64,000 nucleotides of DNA from Aplidium turbinatum (GCA_918807975.1 OU964934.1:16430001-16494000), one strand, 5' to 3'. Counted from the stretch's first letter, positions 34,292 to 48,800 are shown. Made by a program: numbers and translations. The notes: generated by a model from the sequence alone, not told the origin.

Positions 34292-35946
34292 CAGAGGTGG
34301 GCAAAGTTACTTTCAAAAGTAACTGAGTTACAGTTACTTGGCCAAAATAGTAACTGAGTTATCGTTACAGTTACCGATTTCAAAAATGTAACTAGTTGCA
34401 GTTACTAGTTACAGTTACTAGTTACAGTTACTAGTTACAGTTACTAGTTACAGTTACTAGTTACAGTTACTAGTTACAGTTACTAGTTACAGTTACTAGT
34501 TACAGTTACTAGTTACAGTTACTAGTTACAGTTACTAGTTACAGTTACTAGTTACAGTTACTAGTTACAGTTACTAGTTACAGTTACTAGTTACAGTTAC
34601 TAGTTACAGTTACTAGTTACAGTTACTAGTTACAGTTACTAGTTACAGTTACTAGTTACAGTTACTAGTTACAGTTACTAGTTACAGTTACTAGTTACAG
34701 TTACTAGTTACAGTTACTAGTTACAGTTACTAGTTACAGTTACTAGTTACAGTTACTAGTTACAGTTACTAGTTACAGTTACTAGTTACAGTTACTAGTT
34801 ACAGTTACTAGTTACAGTTACTAGTTACAGTTACTAGTTACAGTTACTAGTTACAGTTACTAGTTACAGTTACTAGTTACAGTTACTAGTTACAGTTACT
34901 AGTTACTTTCAGTTACTCATAAATCTCAACATAAACGCTGTAATTCAAATTTAAACAAACAATTATTTGCGGGAGGCGCATCCATTCTCCTCAACATTTA
35001 TTAGATGTATCACGCACCCTGTGGTGCAAATTCTTTTCTAGTTACGCAGTTGCCTTTTCCTAATGTAGTTTGTTTTCCGTCTGTCTGTTTTCCACACTAT
35101 TGCTTATAATCGTTGCGTGTTTCTTGATGCTTATAGTCAGTTAGTTATAGTTGCTTTCAAAAAGTTTAAATATATTGGTACAAAAAAGAAAACTCTCTCC
35201 CGAAACTATATTCTCTTTAAATGCTCGAAACAAAGGAAATAATTTGTTTTCTCTTGCTATGACTCGAAGTTACTTAGACATCGACTTCCGATTTTGAATC
35301 GAGAAAACAATCATGTAATAAGGTTGCGAACAGTGAACGTAACACCGAGACTTCGGGTCCTAAATACTCCAAAACTACGGCTCCTGTACACCTCTGGCAG
35401 CTATACGACAAGCATGAACTGAGCTATCAAGTGTCGCCAAACACTTTTGCTAAACATTGCATAGAAAGTCACATACTGATCAATCACCAAAAGCAATTAA
35501 TTTAACCAAATCAGTTCTCAAAAAGCGCTAAAAAAAAGCCAAATCGCCAAACCATAAATATGAAGCCAAACGTCTTAAAAAATCGCCAGATTTCTGGATT
35601 TTGGCGATGAATTTGCCAATATGGCAATTCTGCTCCATAAGATCACAAAACAAGAGCGCCGCGCATGAACAGTGCTGCTCCGATACAGCTGCGAGAAGAA
35701 TGCATTATTGAGCAACGCGCAGCAAACACGCATAAAGCATGACACAAACATGTGCAGAGTAATGGACGGCAATTAGAAACAGAAATTTCAATACAAAAGT
35801 AACTTGTAACTGTAACTGTTGAAAAAGTGCTAAAATAGGAACTAGTTACCGCGTTTCGTTACTTTTGGAAAATAGTAACGAAGTTACCGTTACAGTTACT
35901 CCAAAAGTAACTAGTTACTTTTGTAACTAGTTACTGCCCACCTCTG
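34292..35946. mobile_element. hAT MITE carrying a minisatellite
   Basis: The ends CAGAGGTGGGCAAAGTTAC and, reversed, CAGAGGTGGGCAGTAACTAG are flanked by a perfect 8-bp duplication GTAATAAC (34284-34291 and 35947-35954). It codes for nothing evident. Sequence near 34925-34990 resembles 21370-21430 inside another hAT element. Confidence 0.85.
34384..34915. repeat. 13-bp minisatellite, about 40 copies
   Basis: Tandem CTAGTTACAGTTA units run almost without variation for about 530 bp. The unit resembles the subterminal GTAACTAGTTACT of the host element, so the array probably grew from the element's own end. Confidence 0.9.
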
Positions 35947-35954
35947 GTAATAAC

Positions 35955-36000
35955 TAACCAAGGCTTTGTCAGTCCGAGGATAAAGATTCAAAACCAACCA
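35955..36000 (+). repeat. SINE family S tail fragment
   Basis: TAACCAAGGCTTTGTCAGTC followed by CGAGGATAAAGATTC matches the 3' end of the SINE at 37323-37615. The hAT MITE lies directly in front of it, so that element may have landed in the SINE. Confidence 0.6.
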
Positions 36001-36440
36001 ATTGTACCATAGGCTACGTACTATTCTCACAAGTCACAGCAGCTGAGATAAATGGTTTCTCTCTTCTTTCTGGACTTTTACAATACAAATGCTGCCAAAT
36101 GCCCTTCAATCAATTTTCCTACACTGCTGCAAGAATTTTCCAATATTATTTACATCTCACTAGTCTATAGTCTTATGCAGCGGTTTTTCCGGCACACTTA
36201 TCATGATTTCTGAAAAAGATTTTCAAGTCTCTGAAATGGCGTTATACTTTGAATTTATCGTAAGATTTGAAAAGATAGAACAAAAGGTCTACGCTTTCTT
36301 ATAGGCTACGTCCTCGTTTAGGCGCTTCTACCTTTGTCTAAACCTGGGTTATACCATAGAGAAACAAAACAAAGTAACTTCAGCGGGTTGAACATGATGT
36401 ATTACATACACATTACACAAACATAACATAATTAAAAATA

Positions 36441-36484
36441 GACCCTAACGTTTTCGACACGTACGTGTGTCCTCATCAGGAATT
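36441..36484 (-). ncRNA. hammerhead-ribozyme-like motif
   Basis: Read on the minus strand: CTGATGAG, a 5-bp stem GACAC/GTGTC, then GAAAA and GGGTC. The core and stem II fit a type I hammerhead. One extra A after GAAA and poor stem I pairing suggest an inactive relic. Confidence 0.35.
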
Positions 36485-37322
36485 ACACATCTGCAATATA
36501 CATAAAATGAAAATTGTAATGAAAATTAAAATGAAACCTGGGTTATGTTTGGCAGATATTGTTTTTCGTTGTGATGGACAGAAATAAAATCAAACTGAAC
36601 TGAACTTGTTATCCGGCGGTCCGGCCCATGATTGCCAACGTCTAATCTCAATGCTTTTGCTCTTAGCCACATCAAAGTTTAACTCTGAAAAATAATCCAG
36701 TAGAAATTAAGTAGTGAGAGCAGAGCTAATACCATAAAATTAGATCTTGTGCATCCACATTATTACGGTGCCACCTTTTCTTTTGTTGGTTTTGTTGCTG
36801 TATTTTATTTCTACAGTATTGTTTCTTTTGCGTTGCCACAAAGGAAAATAAATTGAATTGAATTTAGTGAAGGCACATATTTATTATTCTGCAATGGCAA
36901 CTTTAAGTCTTCTGCTTTCCCGCCAAAATGTGTTATGTTATCTGCAAAAACTAAAACAGGATTGCCAGTTTAGCGGTTGTTACGCAAAATTGGGCTAGTT
37001 TTGCCTTGGAGTCGCAGTAACATTTTAGCGTTTTTTTCGTTTGCTTTCGTTGTATTTTCACTGAAAAATTTTCCTCCAGATTGAAAGTTTTATGCATAAG
37101 TTTAGGAAAATGAGCAATTTAGGGTATTTTCATGCTTTGGTTCATTTGCTGCACTGATTTAATGTGGTGCAGTTTGTGCTGAAATTGGTTGAAATGCACT
37201 TGATTTTGTACATTTTTTTTAACTTATACGTCTACCTTAACCTCCCTAATCAATTTTCTCCCAACAATGGGAATTTTTATGCAGTGATCACTGGACTATA
37301 GTGGACTAACAGTTGAAACTGT

Positions 37323-37615
37323 CCGCACTGTTAGCTCAGTGGTTATCCCCTGCTTTAAGATCACACGGCGTAAGTTCGACTCTCGTGATGTGTGCTTGAG
37401 CAATGCACTTGCAGGACTGCTCTCCATTCAGCGGCAACTAATGGATGGAATAATTCCCTGGCAACAAGACTTCAACAATCGGAAATATTCACTCTCCCAA
37501 TCTCAGTAACCGGCCCTGTTTTAAGAGCCTCTACAAGTATGCGAAACTACTAGGAATAACCAATCAAGGCTTTGTCAGTCTGAGGATAAAGATTCAAAAA
37601 CCAACCAACTAACTA
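37323..37615 (+). repeat. tRNA-derived SINE (family S), fullest copy
   Basis: The head has an A box (TAGCTCAGTGGTTA) and a B box (AGTTCGACTCTC). The body has CTGCTCTCCATTCAGCGGCA, GGAATAATTCCCTGGCAACA and CAAGGCTTTGTCAGTCTGAG. Other copies lie at 17690-17935, 49830-50145, 56945-57196 and 35955-36000. Confidence 0.75.
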
Positions 37616-38774
37616 AAACTGAAGCCTTTCTGGTGGTCACTGGTGGTAATGCAATCACCTACTGTGTTACATTGATTATTTTTAGCTTGTGCACTAGGCT
37701 ACTGGTGTTATTGTTGGTTATGATATTAAATTTTTTTGAGCTGGTATACAAATGTTCACCTTGGTCAAAAATACCATAACATCATACATTGGAATCAACC
37801 AAAAATATAGGAAGAATTACTTCACCTTTGCTTTAATGTTCATGCATTTTACCCTATATGTTTGGACATTTTTAAATGCCGCAAACCTAGCAAATTTTGT
37901 ACAGTTGAATTGATAGCTATAAGGTTTTTTCAAAGTTGAAGTCTAAGGTTTCAAGCATAACTTTAGTTTTTTTACCTTTAATACCGTATATGATATAAGT
38001 TATAACTGATAACTGCTTAATAGGAACTTTTTACAATCATAACAGCAGCCTATCCTATGCAGGCTGAGAAAACCTCACTGCTATCAATTGCACAAGCCTT
38101 TCTCAAAGTCATAGCCTATTTACCAACTGCACAATATTTTATGTAGGCTAAGAAAGCCTCATACGGTACCTATCAATTCAATCGTACAAGATTGCTAGGT
38201 TTGTGACATTGTAAGATGTAGCCTAGCGGACGTCGAGTAGTCCAAAGCGAAAATGTATGATATTACTGTAATTGAACTTAAAATAATTTTTTGTATCAAT
38301 AAATTTTTCAGAAGTTGATCTATGTTCATCAAAAAATCAGAAAATATGTTGGTGCCTATGTTAAAGTGTATGAAAAGTGACTTAATTATTTAGTTTATGG
38401 CTGACTTATGTATGAAATATTCATTAGTTTGCATCACTATTGTTGAGCCAAACACCTGACACAATGGCTATCCTTTCTGTACATCATGGAATTGCAATCA
38501 TATGCTTTGTTTATTACCTGATGTTGATGATGGGTATGTTGGTCATGTTGTATTGTTGTAAAATAGTGTCTATTCAAAATTTGGAAAATCCAAATAGTTT
38601 TTGATCAATTTGCAGCTTGCATATAAACAATGTCTATCTATATTAGAATGAGTTTATGCTTTTAAATTTATATTGTCATAAGTAGCGTAAATGTATAAGT
38701 ATAAATAATAAATTCAGAAGGTCCAATATTCTTATGTGTAGTAATAATAATAATATAATTTCAAATTCTATTTG

Positions 38775-38835
38775 AATAAGGACTTTCTGATGATCCCCAG
38801 TAAGGGTGAAACAGGTTGTGTAGAGGTTATTAAAA
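38775..38835 (+). ncRNA. hammerhead-ribozyme-like motif
   Basis: The string CTGATGA-TCCCCAGTAAGGGT-GAAAC holds the conserved core around a CCC/GGG stem II. A 2-bp stem III (AC/GT) closes on a GTA cleavage triplet. GACTTT before the core can pair with GAGGTT after the triplet, using wobbles. Minimal type I hammerheads like this are known from Penelope-like elements. A U-U mismatch at the base of stem II may weaken it. Confidence 0.45.
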
Positions 38836-39825
38836 AATAGTAAATGAAGTTGATATGTATAATATAAGTATATTGTCATAAAATATGTAGTTATTTGACC
38901 CAAAACATTAAAGTTTACAAATTTTAACCTCCCCAATAATTTTGTTTTTTTTCTGGATGACTAAACTAAACTTAGAATGGAGGAAGAATAACTTTGTCGT
39001 ATAGATTTTGACAGACCTAGTTATCACCTTTACAGTGCCTGTCCCTCACCAATTTTTACCATGACAACAAGTGTAGCCTAATGTGAAAATTGTCGGCATC
39101 TTGAAGGGCTGTATAAATGTAGCCAATAGTTTTTACCTCACCCAGTTTTTTACAATACACTTTACTTATCACTTCTTGACATTTCATGTGAAGTGTATTT
39201 TCTGATTTATTAAACCATCAACAACAAAATTTATGCACGTTATAGCTTCTTGAATGATGCAACAAATAGATTGGAGTTGGAATTGCAAGAGTATTTTAAA
39301 ATCTGTTGAAACTATTAAAAACAAAAAAACTGTTGTAACTCCTGCAAGCTCTTCATTCTGCATACGTTATTTCTTTGCTCTCTGACCCCACTCATAATTG
39401 ATTCTAGAATCTGTGTCTTCCTTGCAGGCTTGAAGTTCATTCCTGCGCTTTTCACAACCTTTAGGATTGGAATTCCACAATTGCGTTACATATACATAGT
39501 TTTGCGACCATCTATGTAGTTAGTTTATTGCTTGCCGCTTGTAGTCAATAAGTCATGGCTACGTTTGTAATCTAGGACTAGTTCTTAAGCTGGAACATCC
39601 AGCGTCTTAACTTTTAACTCGTCTTAATTTTTAACTTTAAATAGGCTATGTAAGTTTCAATAAGTTACAGAAAGTCTTGGTTTGAAGATGTAAGCTTGGG
39701 TACATGTTCCAAGAAGCTTCCAGAAGTTTCAATATGTTGCCGAAATGTAGGAAAGTGGTTTTAATAGTTTTCGAGATGATCACTATGCAACCAGTGCGTT
39801 TCAATTCGTTTCAATATGTATCGAC

Positions 39826-39886
39826 ATGCAGTTTCAAGTTATATTTCAATCAGTTCTGCACATTGTTGTTGCTTTAATTTCTGGTC
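39826..39886 (+). CDS. probable exon 1 of the plus gene, signal peptide
   Basis: ATG at 39826 gives MQFQVIFQSVLHIVVALISG and then GTAAGA in phase 1. It fits the next exon's phase and resembles the minus gene's first exon in length and hydrophobicity. Another donor three bases earlier is possible, so the exact edge is less sure than the others. Confidence 0.55.
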
Positions 39887-42800
39887 GTAAGACCGGTCTT
39901 CCCCTCTTTGTTCTGATGGTGTCAATTTGGTTTTTGTTACTGTAATAAACTACTATGCAAGAGTAGGCTATAGACATTGTTCTCAGGTCATCGTTACTTC
40001 TATCGTGCTCAGGATGTTGTGCACCAACTGCAGCTGTCTAATGTTTATGTGCGGATTACTGTCAACATTGCCGTTACAGGCGAATCATTATCAACAGTTC
40101 CGCTAGAATGTCCTCAAAGAAAAGTTATTTCATGTAGTTTTATTGATACTTGATATTTTTCAGGTGTTTCGTTTGGTGGCATGGGCCCAGCATGTAAGTT
40201 GACTTATTTTTTGGTTAATGCATATGTAGGCCTATATAATAATGACAATGAGGTAAATAAGCAACTGTTTTTAATAGTCCTGACTTCGCTTGATGAGCGT
40301 TAAACTTGCTTCGTGTTACCGTTTTATTTTTTCATCCACAAATTTTAGTAATTGGTCTGATGTATTGTACGATTTTGGAAAATAGGTGAATAGTCTAGTT
40401 ATGTGCTTATAATACTTATTAATTCTTTTCTTTCATGTTAGATCTCTTTATGAGAAATTGCAGCATGGTTTATATGTGATATATATCTTATTAGGTCGTT
40501 TTGATAACAAGAGCCAGGCTTGCATTGTTGAGACGTTCATAGACTCTGGGTGCACACTTGAAGGAAAGAAACACCCAGACAAATTGCCGGATGCGGAAAA
40601 AGCAGCATTGATTGCTTTGAACTTTTCGTAAATTGTTTTGATACACTTGTGTTATTTGTGTGTTTAATTATTGCATGGTGGCATAGTTATAACAGTTTTA
40701 ACATTATAAAAGGGTATGTTAAATTTACACCGAAAACAATTTTTTGTGTGTTTTAGTGTAATATAGCATTTTGTTTTGTATTTAAATATCAGAGTAGTTC
40801 TGCAAATATTAACTAAGCTATACTGTGATAGATAATAATATAATAGAAGACATAATCTCAAGCTTATTAGTACGGGAACCATTCGTGCTAACATATTCTT
40901 TAATATTTGTTTTTTCAGGGTGATGGATAAAAAGTTTGCAGAGTTAGTTTCAAAAACAAGAACAGAGAAACAAGCACGTCTGGACTGCCATGGAGTTGAA
41001 GGTTGTAAAATGATCTTGAAAGTGTAGTGTTCAAAAATATTTCTCAAATAATTTAGGTTATGTAACTGCACGATTGATTAAATGTTATTAGCAGTGTTGA
41101 TATTTTTAGAAGTTACCGGCGTGTGTAAGTCGTTTATACTTTTGTTTGAATGGCGTGCATTGTGGAGAGTTTAAAAACATTAAATTTTGTACAGAAATGT
41201 TTTGATGGAAAAGGACACAGCAAATTGCATTACAGAACATTGTTTCTGTGTCAATTACGAAAGGTTTATGAAAGTTTCAGTTATAAAATAATTGGTATAA
41301 TGTTATTAATGCAACATTTTTATTTGACCACATGTCCAAGTACAAAAGTAAATTCTCGTATAATTGTATGTGATATCAAAACGCAGGATAGCAAGTAACT
41401 TCATTTGCAAAGAAATTATATAGTTAGTTATATATTTTCCAAAGTTTCATTAGGCTATAAAATTGAAGTTCTGTTGTTTAGCAATGAGTGACAGGAGTTC
41501 TATCATCCGGTCATAACATTTAAAATCAATTTTCAACAGTCATCTGCATTACATTACTTATAGATATTTTTCTTAATAAAAGTCTTATATTTTCTAATGA
41601 TAAATATTTAGCAACTTGCCTTAGGTTATTATACTTATAGACTACAATGAATCGTTTAGTATTAAAACTAGTATTTTGTTGATGCAAATTTGAACATAGA
41701 TTATTCAATTAATTCTTCAGCGTATCCGCCTGGGTGTACGTGGGCTCTTCCTCCAGTTGCGGAAAGCTGTTTGATCAGACTATTCACCAATGCAACTTGC
41801 GTACCCGAGGGAACATCGTATCCTCCGAAGATCCCTGCTGCTAGCCCAAAGATGATAGCCGAGTTAAATTTAATGTAGGTTATGAATGGTAATAGACAGA
41901 AGTTAATACGGTCCTGTAGAAATAAGTTTGTTTTTTATTTTCAAGAGTGACTTTTTCAGCACCGGAACAGGTAATCGGTAAATTTAAGTGGAAATGTTGG
42001 AGGGGAGTACTGGGAATATTTTAAGCTATACCTTAAGTTTTAAGGGAATACTTTAAGCCTACATTCACTGAAATATCACAGTTAAGGAAGGCGAAGTGCC
42101 ACTCAACTACTTAAGCAGCAGTGGCAATTTAATCCACGTACCTGCGGCTGCGCACAAGGGGAAAACGGCACTTTCCATAAGCTGTGTATAATTCTTGACT
42201 GAAATAAAATTCTCCATGCCTGAAAAAGTAGTTTTGAAAGTGGTGTGTGGGAGCATGGTAGAGCACAGAAAAACTTCTTCCGGCGCAACCTTTGACATAC
42301 GTATAATAGCACGGCTTCAAATGCATTAATTGTGTTCAAAGTAACATTATCTTTTGAAGCACAGCCTAAAATTGTGCAGTAAACAGTTAAAATTTTATGT
42401 ATTATAACAGAGCTAAGTGAGCAAACATCGTGCTCTAAAATTGCTATTGAAATCAAATACCGTAATATATTTTTATGAACATGTTTGATTTTTTGTCGTT
42501 AGGGAATGGGAGTCAACGTTCAATTTTTTGAGGTATTATTCTGAAAGAGATAATAAGAAAAATCAAATGGAATGTTACGGCATGGGTAAGGTTTTCATGA
42601 ATTATGTGCTTTCGATATGAACCGTTTGTATTGTAAGTGCATGCATATACGTTATATCAGCATTGCAATTCTTTACTGTATATGCTTACACATATTTTTA
42701 AACTTGTGACGTTACACTAATGAAATTTAATATCTAGAGTTTAGCATGCAAGACTTAAAATTTGACATAAAATATACTGGTTGTATGGGCTTAAAAAACA

Positions 42801-45800
42801 TTATCCAATTCCATTTTTGAAAATTGGTCTTCTTGCAGTCGATGGTTTGATTAAAATATATTTTTAATACACTTCTATTTTAATATTTTTGGCTTTTTGG
42901 TTGGTTAAACTTTTAGCCTCTTCAATCAGTACTTTTTAGAGAATGGCTATTTCAACTGCAGCTACTTGACCACTTGATCATCCGAGGCTAAATTTACAGA
43001 TTTTTGACTAATTTTGCAATTGACACTTGCTGCATGCAGAGAATCGGCTAGTGCTAAATCTTAGTCTTGTTTTCTTTAATTTAATTGCTACTTTTTTTCT
43101 CTTTCCCAAAACTTGTTTTCAAAAAGCCTAAGTTATAATAAGCGATTTTCAAATTTTTAAGCGAATTTCATATCTAACTTACCTACATTTACTTTAAATT
43201 CACACTTTGATTTTCAGGTAACAATATAGGCTATGCAACATAATTTATTGCTTTTCTCTTGATTTTATGTTAACTTCCTTTTTTGTATATTAGAATTCCC
43301 CAGCGGCTGTACAAAATACGTCGGACATGCCATAGCTTGTTTTAAAACAATTTGGCTTGATGCCGGCTGTACTGATCAAGGAGAATGGTATCCGGATAAA
43401 CTTGGAGCAACAGAGATTTCTAGATTAGCTTTGTTTACTATACGGTGCGTCAGTGTGTACCAGCTCAAATAAAGCTTGTTTGATTTTTTGACGGATTTGG
43501 TGTAAAACCACTGCGATAAGTAAAATACTCGCAAGCAATCATGTTCTTAAGTTTTTTCCCTTGATTTTAACCAGATATTTAGATTTAATTAAAATTTCAG
43601 TATATCCAATCTACTAATCCACAAAAGCCGTTGGTCGCTGAATTCTTGACATATGTTTTTTTTCTTTTAAAATGTGTTATTGCATTATCTTTTGCACTTA
43701 CTTTATTGTACAACCTAATTGTAATTTGTAATTATATAGAGATTGACAAGGTATGCTGATCTTGTGTGCAATACAAATGGAAAATGAACCCAAGTGTCCA
43801 GTATAACTGTTTAAAAAACTGATATGCTCACCATTACTCCATCTCGCCGATTAATCGTACTGTCTTTTAAAGTTTACTATTCAGGGACTTATGAAACCTG
43901 TGTCTGATTTTTGTCTATATAAAGTGTAGTTTATTAAAATAAGCACAGCAATTTAAAAAAAATCTAACCTATTTGATCCTTGCAAGCCTACTACTGAAGA
44001 TTTCATGTAGAATAGTAATTAAAAAAAATCTTAGATGTAATAGATTTTGATACACTTCCTTATAGCTTCGTTTCTGTCACTTGCAAAAATTACTGCTTGT
44101 TTCGATTAATTTTACAACTAGAAACAATTTTCTGCGGTAGGCCATCGTTTTTAGAATGTAAGACTACCAGAAAAAGTGAAGGAAGTTATTGTGTTTTGCT
44201 TATTATGAGTGGCATATTTGTAACAATGTGAATTTTATTTGATTCAGGCAAGTGCAATTTGAGTTTAAATCTATAAAGACAAGATCAGACCGAAACATCG
44301 AGTTCGACAGATTAAAGTGTCTTGGATTAGGTGTGAGAGAATTGTAGTTAACGTAATACTCAATCTATACTGTATGGCGCAGCTAAAGTGTTCATTTTGT
44401 TTAAAAACATAGTTATACTCTGTCGTTACCAATACCTAGTGGGTGAAGATTTGGATCGAGTGGATAGGTAGCCATTAGCCAATTATGTTACTACGTTGGC
44501 CAGACTTTTTACTGCTCGGTCAGGCATCCAATTGAAATGGATTTCCATTTGTTACCTATTCCTAAAAGTCTAAACAACAGTTTTCATTGCAGTTCTTATT
44601 CAATATCTGTGTTAAGCATGGTTCAAACGATATAACGGTGATTTTAGATTTTCCACGATCCTGCGTTATCAACTTCCAGCTGAGGTCAAAAGCCTGTTAC
44701 TCTGAACTTTGGACACAAGCCGGTTGCATAAGAGAAGGCGATGAACATCCGCGCAGAATTACTGCTACACAAGAAGCAGCAAATAATGCCCGAGATTTAA
44801 GGTAACCTATGCCATCCCAATCCATCTTATCTGCAGTAACATAAGTTACTGAAGATGGCCAACTTTATTTACTTGCTATTTATGTTGCTTATTTGTTGGT
44901 GACCTAAAAACACAATAGTTCAGTGCAATGGATTAGCGATATGTATATTATACTGTATTATACATTTTGGTATGATTTTTTAAATATATTGTTTAGAGAC
45001 GTGAACGCAAGTTTTGTGGAGATTGGTAAAAAGGCACTCACTCCCGGAGACGATGTGAATCAAAAGAAGTGTTTTGGATTAAGTATGTAAAACCTAATGT
45101 ACTGCTTTATGCATTGACAGCATATTTTTCGATTTAAATAGAAATTTTAACCAATTGTCAGCGTATTTCTTCTCACTGTTGAGCATCTTGCTTAGCAAAC
45201 AACAAGCACTCCATTTTTTTTGTAGAATTTCCCGATTTGTGTGATTCCTACACTGGACCTCATACTCTAGGATGTCTGAAGACGGTCTGGAAAGAAGCTG
45301 GCTGCGAAGACACAGGAGCTGATTATCCTGACAAGTTAACAGCTTTGGAGAAGCAAGCTCTAAATGCAATGAACTTACGGTGAGTAGATACACCTTGCGT
45401 ATCAATTTTATCCAAGAATATCAATGAAACGGATACCATTATATCTTTATCGTTTGTGATTTTTCCACCTCATCATATCTAGCCTATATCAAAAGTGTTT
45501 AAAAAAATTCTTAAATCTTTAAAAATCTAAGTACATAGTAGAGTGACAAGTAGACGTTCACTCCAAAGTGCTGTGTAACCTACTCATCTACACTCTTCGT
45601 GTACTGAACATAATACCTATATTAATGTTTTAAGGACAAGCTGTATTGAACCATATTGTAGTTCTATGTCATGTGAACTATCAAGTAATGACAGCATCAC
45701 ACTCGACTGATACGAAATCAAACAAACAGTTGACAGCTTTTACTGAGCCTGATAGATATTTTTTTATAATATTAAAAACAAGTGTTTTGATGCAGTGCCT

Positions 45801-48800
45801 TAGTTCCGTTCATGCAACAAATAAAGGTACGATCAGATGCTGGTGATGCAACCTCTCAAATCGCTTGTGTCGGTTACGGTAAGTAGCTTTTCCACGGACC
45901 ATGAAGCCTCTTTTTAGTCTTTACTGCCTCTTTTTTCTAATTTTTATCTCTCTTATTTTTATGAGGGCGGAAGTTAAGTTCGTTGACTCATGGCCACCTA
46001 AAGATACGGCCTGATTTGTCACATTTTGCCATGGCCACCTAAAGATACGGCCTGATTTGTCACATTTTGCAGAAATTTCCAGGTTTTTCTAACTTTGGGC
46101 GAACGTTTAAATAAATTTTTCTAAAAGTTAGATTTTTACGCTTTCTTTATTCTTTTCCCCAGATGACACAATAGGTTTTAACACCCTCACATGTTGAAAA
46201 ACAAAGAAAATTTGATTTTGTAAATTTTAGTCAGACTGTTAATTTTCAATAACAGTCTGATTTTGCGTTTTTCAACTTACTTTTTCTCATTTGCTACTGC
46301 TTTCCCAAGGCAACAAAAAAGTTTTATGTCATTAGGAAACCGCACAAAGTAAAAACATCTCAACAAATGTCAGTCAAGCACTAGCAGTAGCTGTAATCAA
46401 AATCTGCAAAATGTGACAAATCAGGCCGCATCTCCAGGTGGCCATGGTTGGACCTTGTGGTCAAGCATGTACCGGCACCATGTTCATTATTCAAAGTATT
46501 TATATATCTAATATGGCCGTGGCAGTGGCCGCAGTGGCCGAGTGGTTAGCGCGTTGGGCTCGCAGTCGAGAGCCTGCATGTTCGACTCCAGCTACCTGCA
46601 ATTGCTGTTGTTTCTCTGGGCAAGAAACTTTACGATAATTGCCTCTACCCAGTGATCGATTTCGAGTAATGGGTAGTACCAAATTGAAGTCATAAGTAGA
46701 GTAGACAACCGGAAACAGACATTGCCGTCGGCTGCAGCGTGGGTCAGGTGTACGTCGGAAGGCGTACACCGATGCATAGCGCTCAAGTCCGCTTTCACGC
46801 AATGCAGGATAAAGATAAACAAACAAAACAAACTATGTAACAACTGATGAAGCCGTGCTGCAGTACTAAAAATAAAAAAAAGAATCTGCGTCTTAAATGC
46901 TCCATTTGCATTTGTAGTTTGTTTTATTTGTCTAAAAGTACATTTCGTCGTACAGACCTTCGCATGTGTGACGCACATTGTCTTCTAGTTGGCTTTTCTG
47001 TAATTGAAATCACCAAATTTGGCCCATTCTCCGGCGGTCATCAAATACAGTTTGATTTTTGTTTCATGTTGTGGAGTAAAACACTAAATGTGCTTTAAGA
47101 ATAAATGACATTGCAGCAGAAGTAGATCCAACAAGTAGCTTTAGAGGGGGGTTTTGACAAAACACAATGATGTGTAGGTCTGCATTGATCCAACCTTGCA
47201 AATACACCGTAAATGGGATGGATGGATGGTCATTTTATTTTTGTTTGGATGCAAAAGGCCGAAACGTACATAAAACAAAAACGTACAGTGTGCATCCAAT
47301 GAGAGAGTGCGAAAGACCGAGCCCTGAAGGCATAGGAGGTCGTCTAGTCTGCACTCTCTCTTTCAAATAGTTATACGAAAGAAAGTATTGCGTTTTTAAA
47401 TAAAGTTACTTTTCTGTGTTTTAGGAGGAGAAGGTGATCGCACCTCCCCTGGAACCGCCACTGCTTTGCAGATCCGCACTTAAAATCAAATTTTTAGGTG
47501 TTTTAAAGATTTAAATCAGATAAAATTTTATATGTAAACATTTATTCATAACATTTTTTTGGATCATCTTGTCATAAACATTACTGGAAAGTCAATTGCA
47601 TTCGAAAAGCTGACTAAATCTGAGATTATACATTACTTCTATCGCATCAGCGAAGATATTCACATCATTACCTGAGTAACAGATAGCAGGGAGTGCATTT
47701 TTTTATGTGCAGAAACTACGAGTTCATTTAACTTTAACATGTTGTTGGGTTATCGCAGACTTCCCTTCGGAATGTCCACATGGCATAACTCCTCGATCAG
47801 TTGATTGCTACATTAAGTTGTGGCTTGCTGCTGGTTGTGTCGCAGAAGGAGATGACTATCCCACCAAACTTACATTGACAGAAACGGCTACTCTGGATGC
47901 AAAAACCCTGATGTAATACATCTTTTTATAATAGTTTTGCTTTATAATAAGTTATGTTATGCAACATGCATATGCTACGGCTGCTTTTAACTGTAGCCTA
48001 CTCTTGATGCAAGCTAAATGGTTCGTGTACAAGGCTGTCCAGTGTCCCTATCAGTTTGTAATTTATGTTGGCTGTGTAAACCAGTTTTTTTGAAAAAGTT
48101 TAGGTTTCGATTTTTTTCAGCGGTTTTATGCATTTTTTTTAGAGAAGTCAATGACAGTATGAAAGACACTTACGATCGCGCTCAAAAGCAATCTATCAAG
48201 GCTGCGCAGCTAGCATGTTTTGGAATTGGTACGTTTTTGTGAAAAAGTTATCGCAGAGGCTTTTTTAATTTTTACTTTTTTATTATGAAATGCAGCCTAC
48301 GTTGTTTAACGAATGGCATATTTGAAAAGCAATCTTTTATTTGTGAAATTTAAGTATATAAAATAAATGTTAATAAAAACAAAGAACATTGTTTAACTTT
48401 ATCTAACGTCATGCACGTATCTTTATCCGTGATCCTTATTCTAGCATATAAGCTTTTATGTTGCTCTAAGGCAAAACTAGATGATGAATCTTAATTCAAA
48501 ATTGTTTTTTGATGTAAAACTGTTGATTTTATTGTCGAATCTATGCATGTTTGTTTATTGTTTTTTTTTTAGATTTTTTGTTGTTTTTAAATCTATATTT
48601 CTATGTATAGAAAAACAATAAATATATTTTAACATTGTTGTGGAACTAAATAAAAATAAAACACTTGAATTTAAGAATTTCCAAACGGATGCACGAAATT
48701 TCATGGATCCCATTCGAAGTTTTGCTTGAAAACCATTTGGAAAGAGGTTGGCTGTTTAACTGAAGGAACTAAATATCCTGACAAGCTTACTTCTGTGGAA

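Larger units (their letters stand above)
32679..39825. promoter_or_regulatory. shared 5' region between the two head-to-head genes
   Basis: About 7.1 kb separates the two start codons, so both promoters must lie in it. I see no TATA box or CpG-rich stretch that I can defend. Much of it is transposable-element sequence: 33220-33732, 34292-35946 and 37323-37615. Confidence 0.5.

Noticed and set aside
46529-46602. possible functional tRNA gene
   Set aside because: The A and B boxes are good, but no closing acceptor stem was found and a SINE body follows directly.
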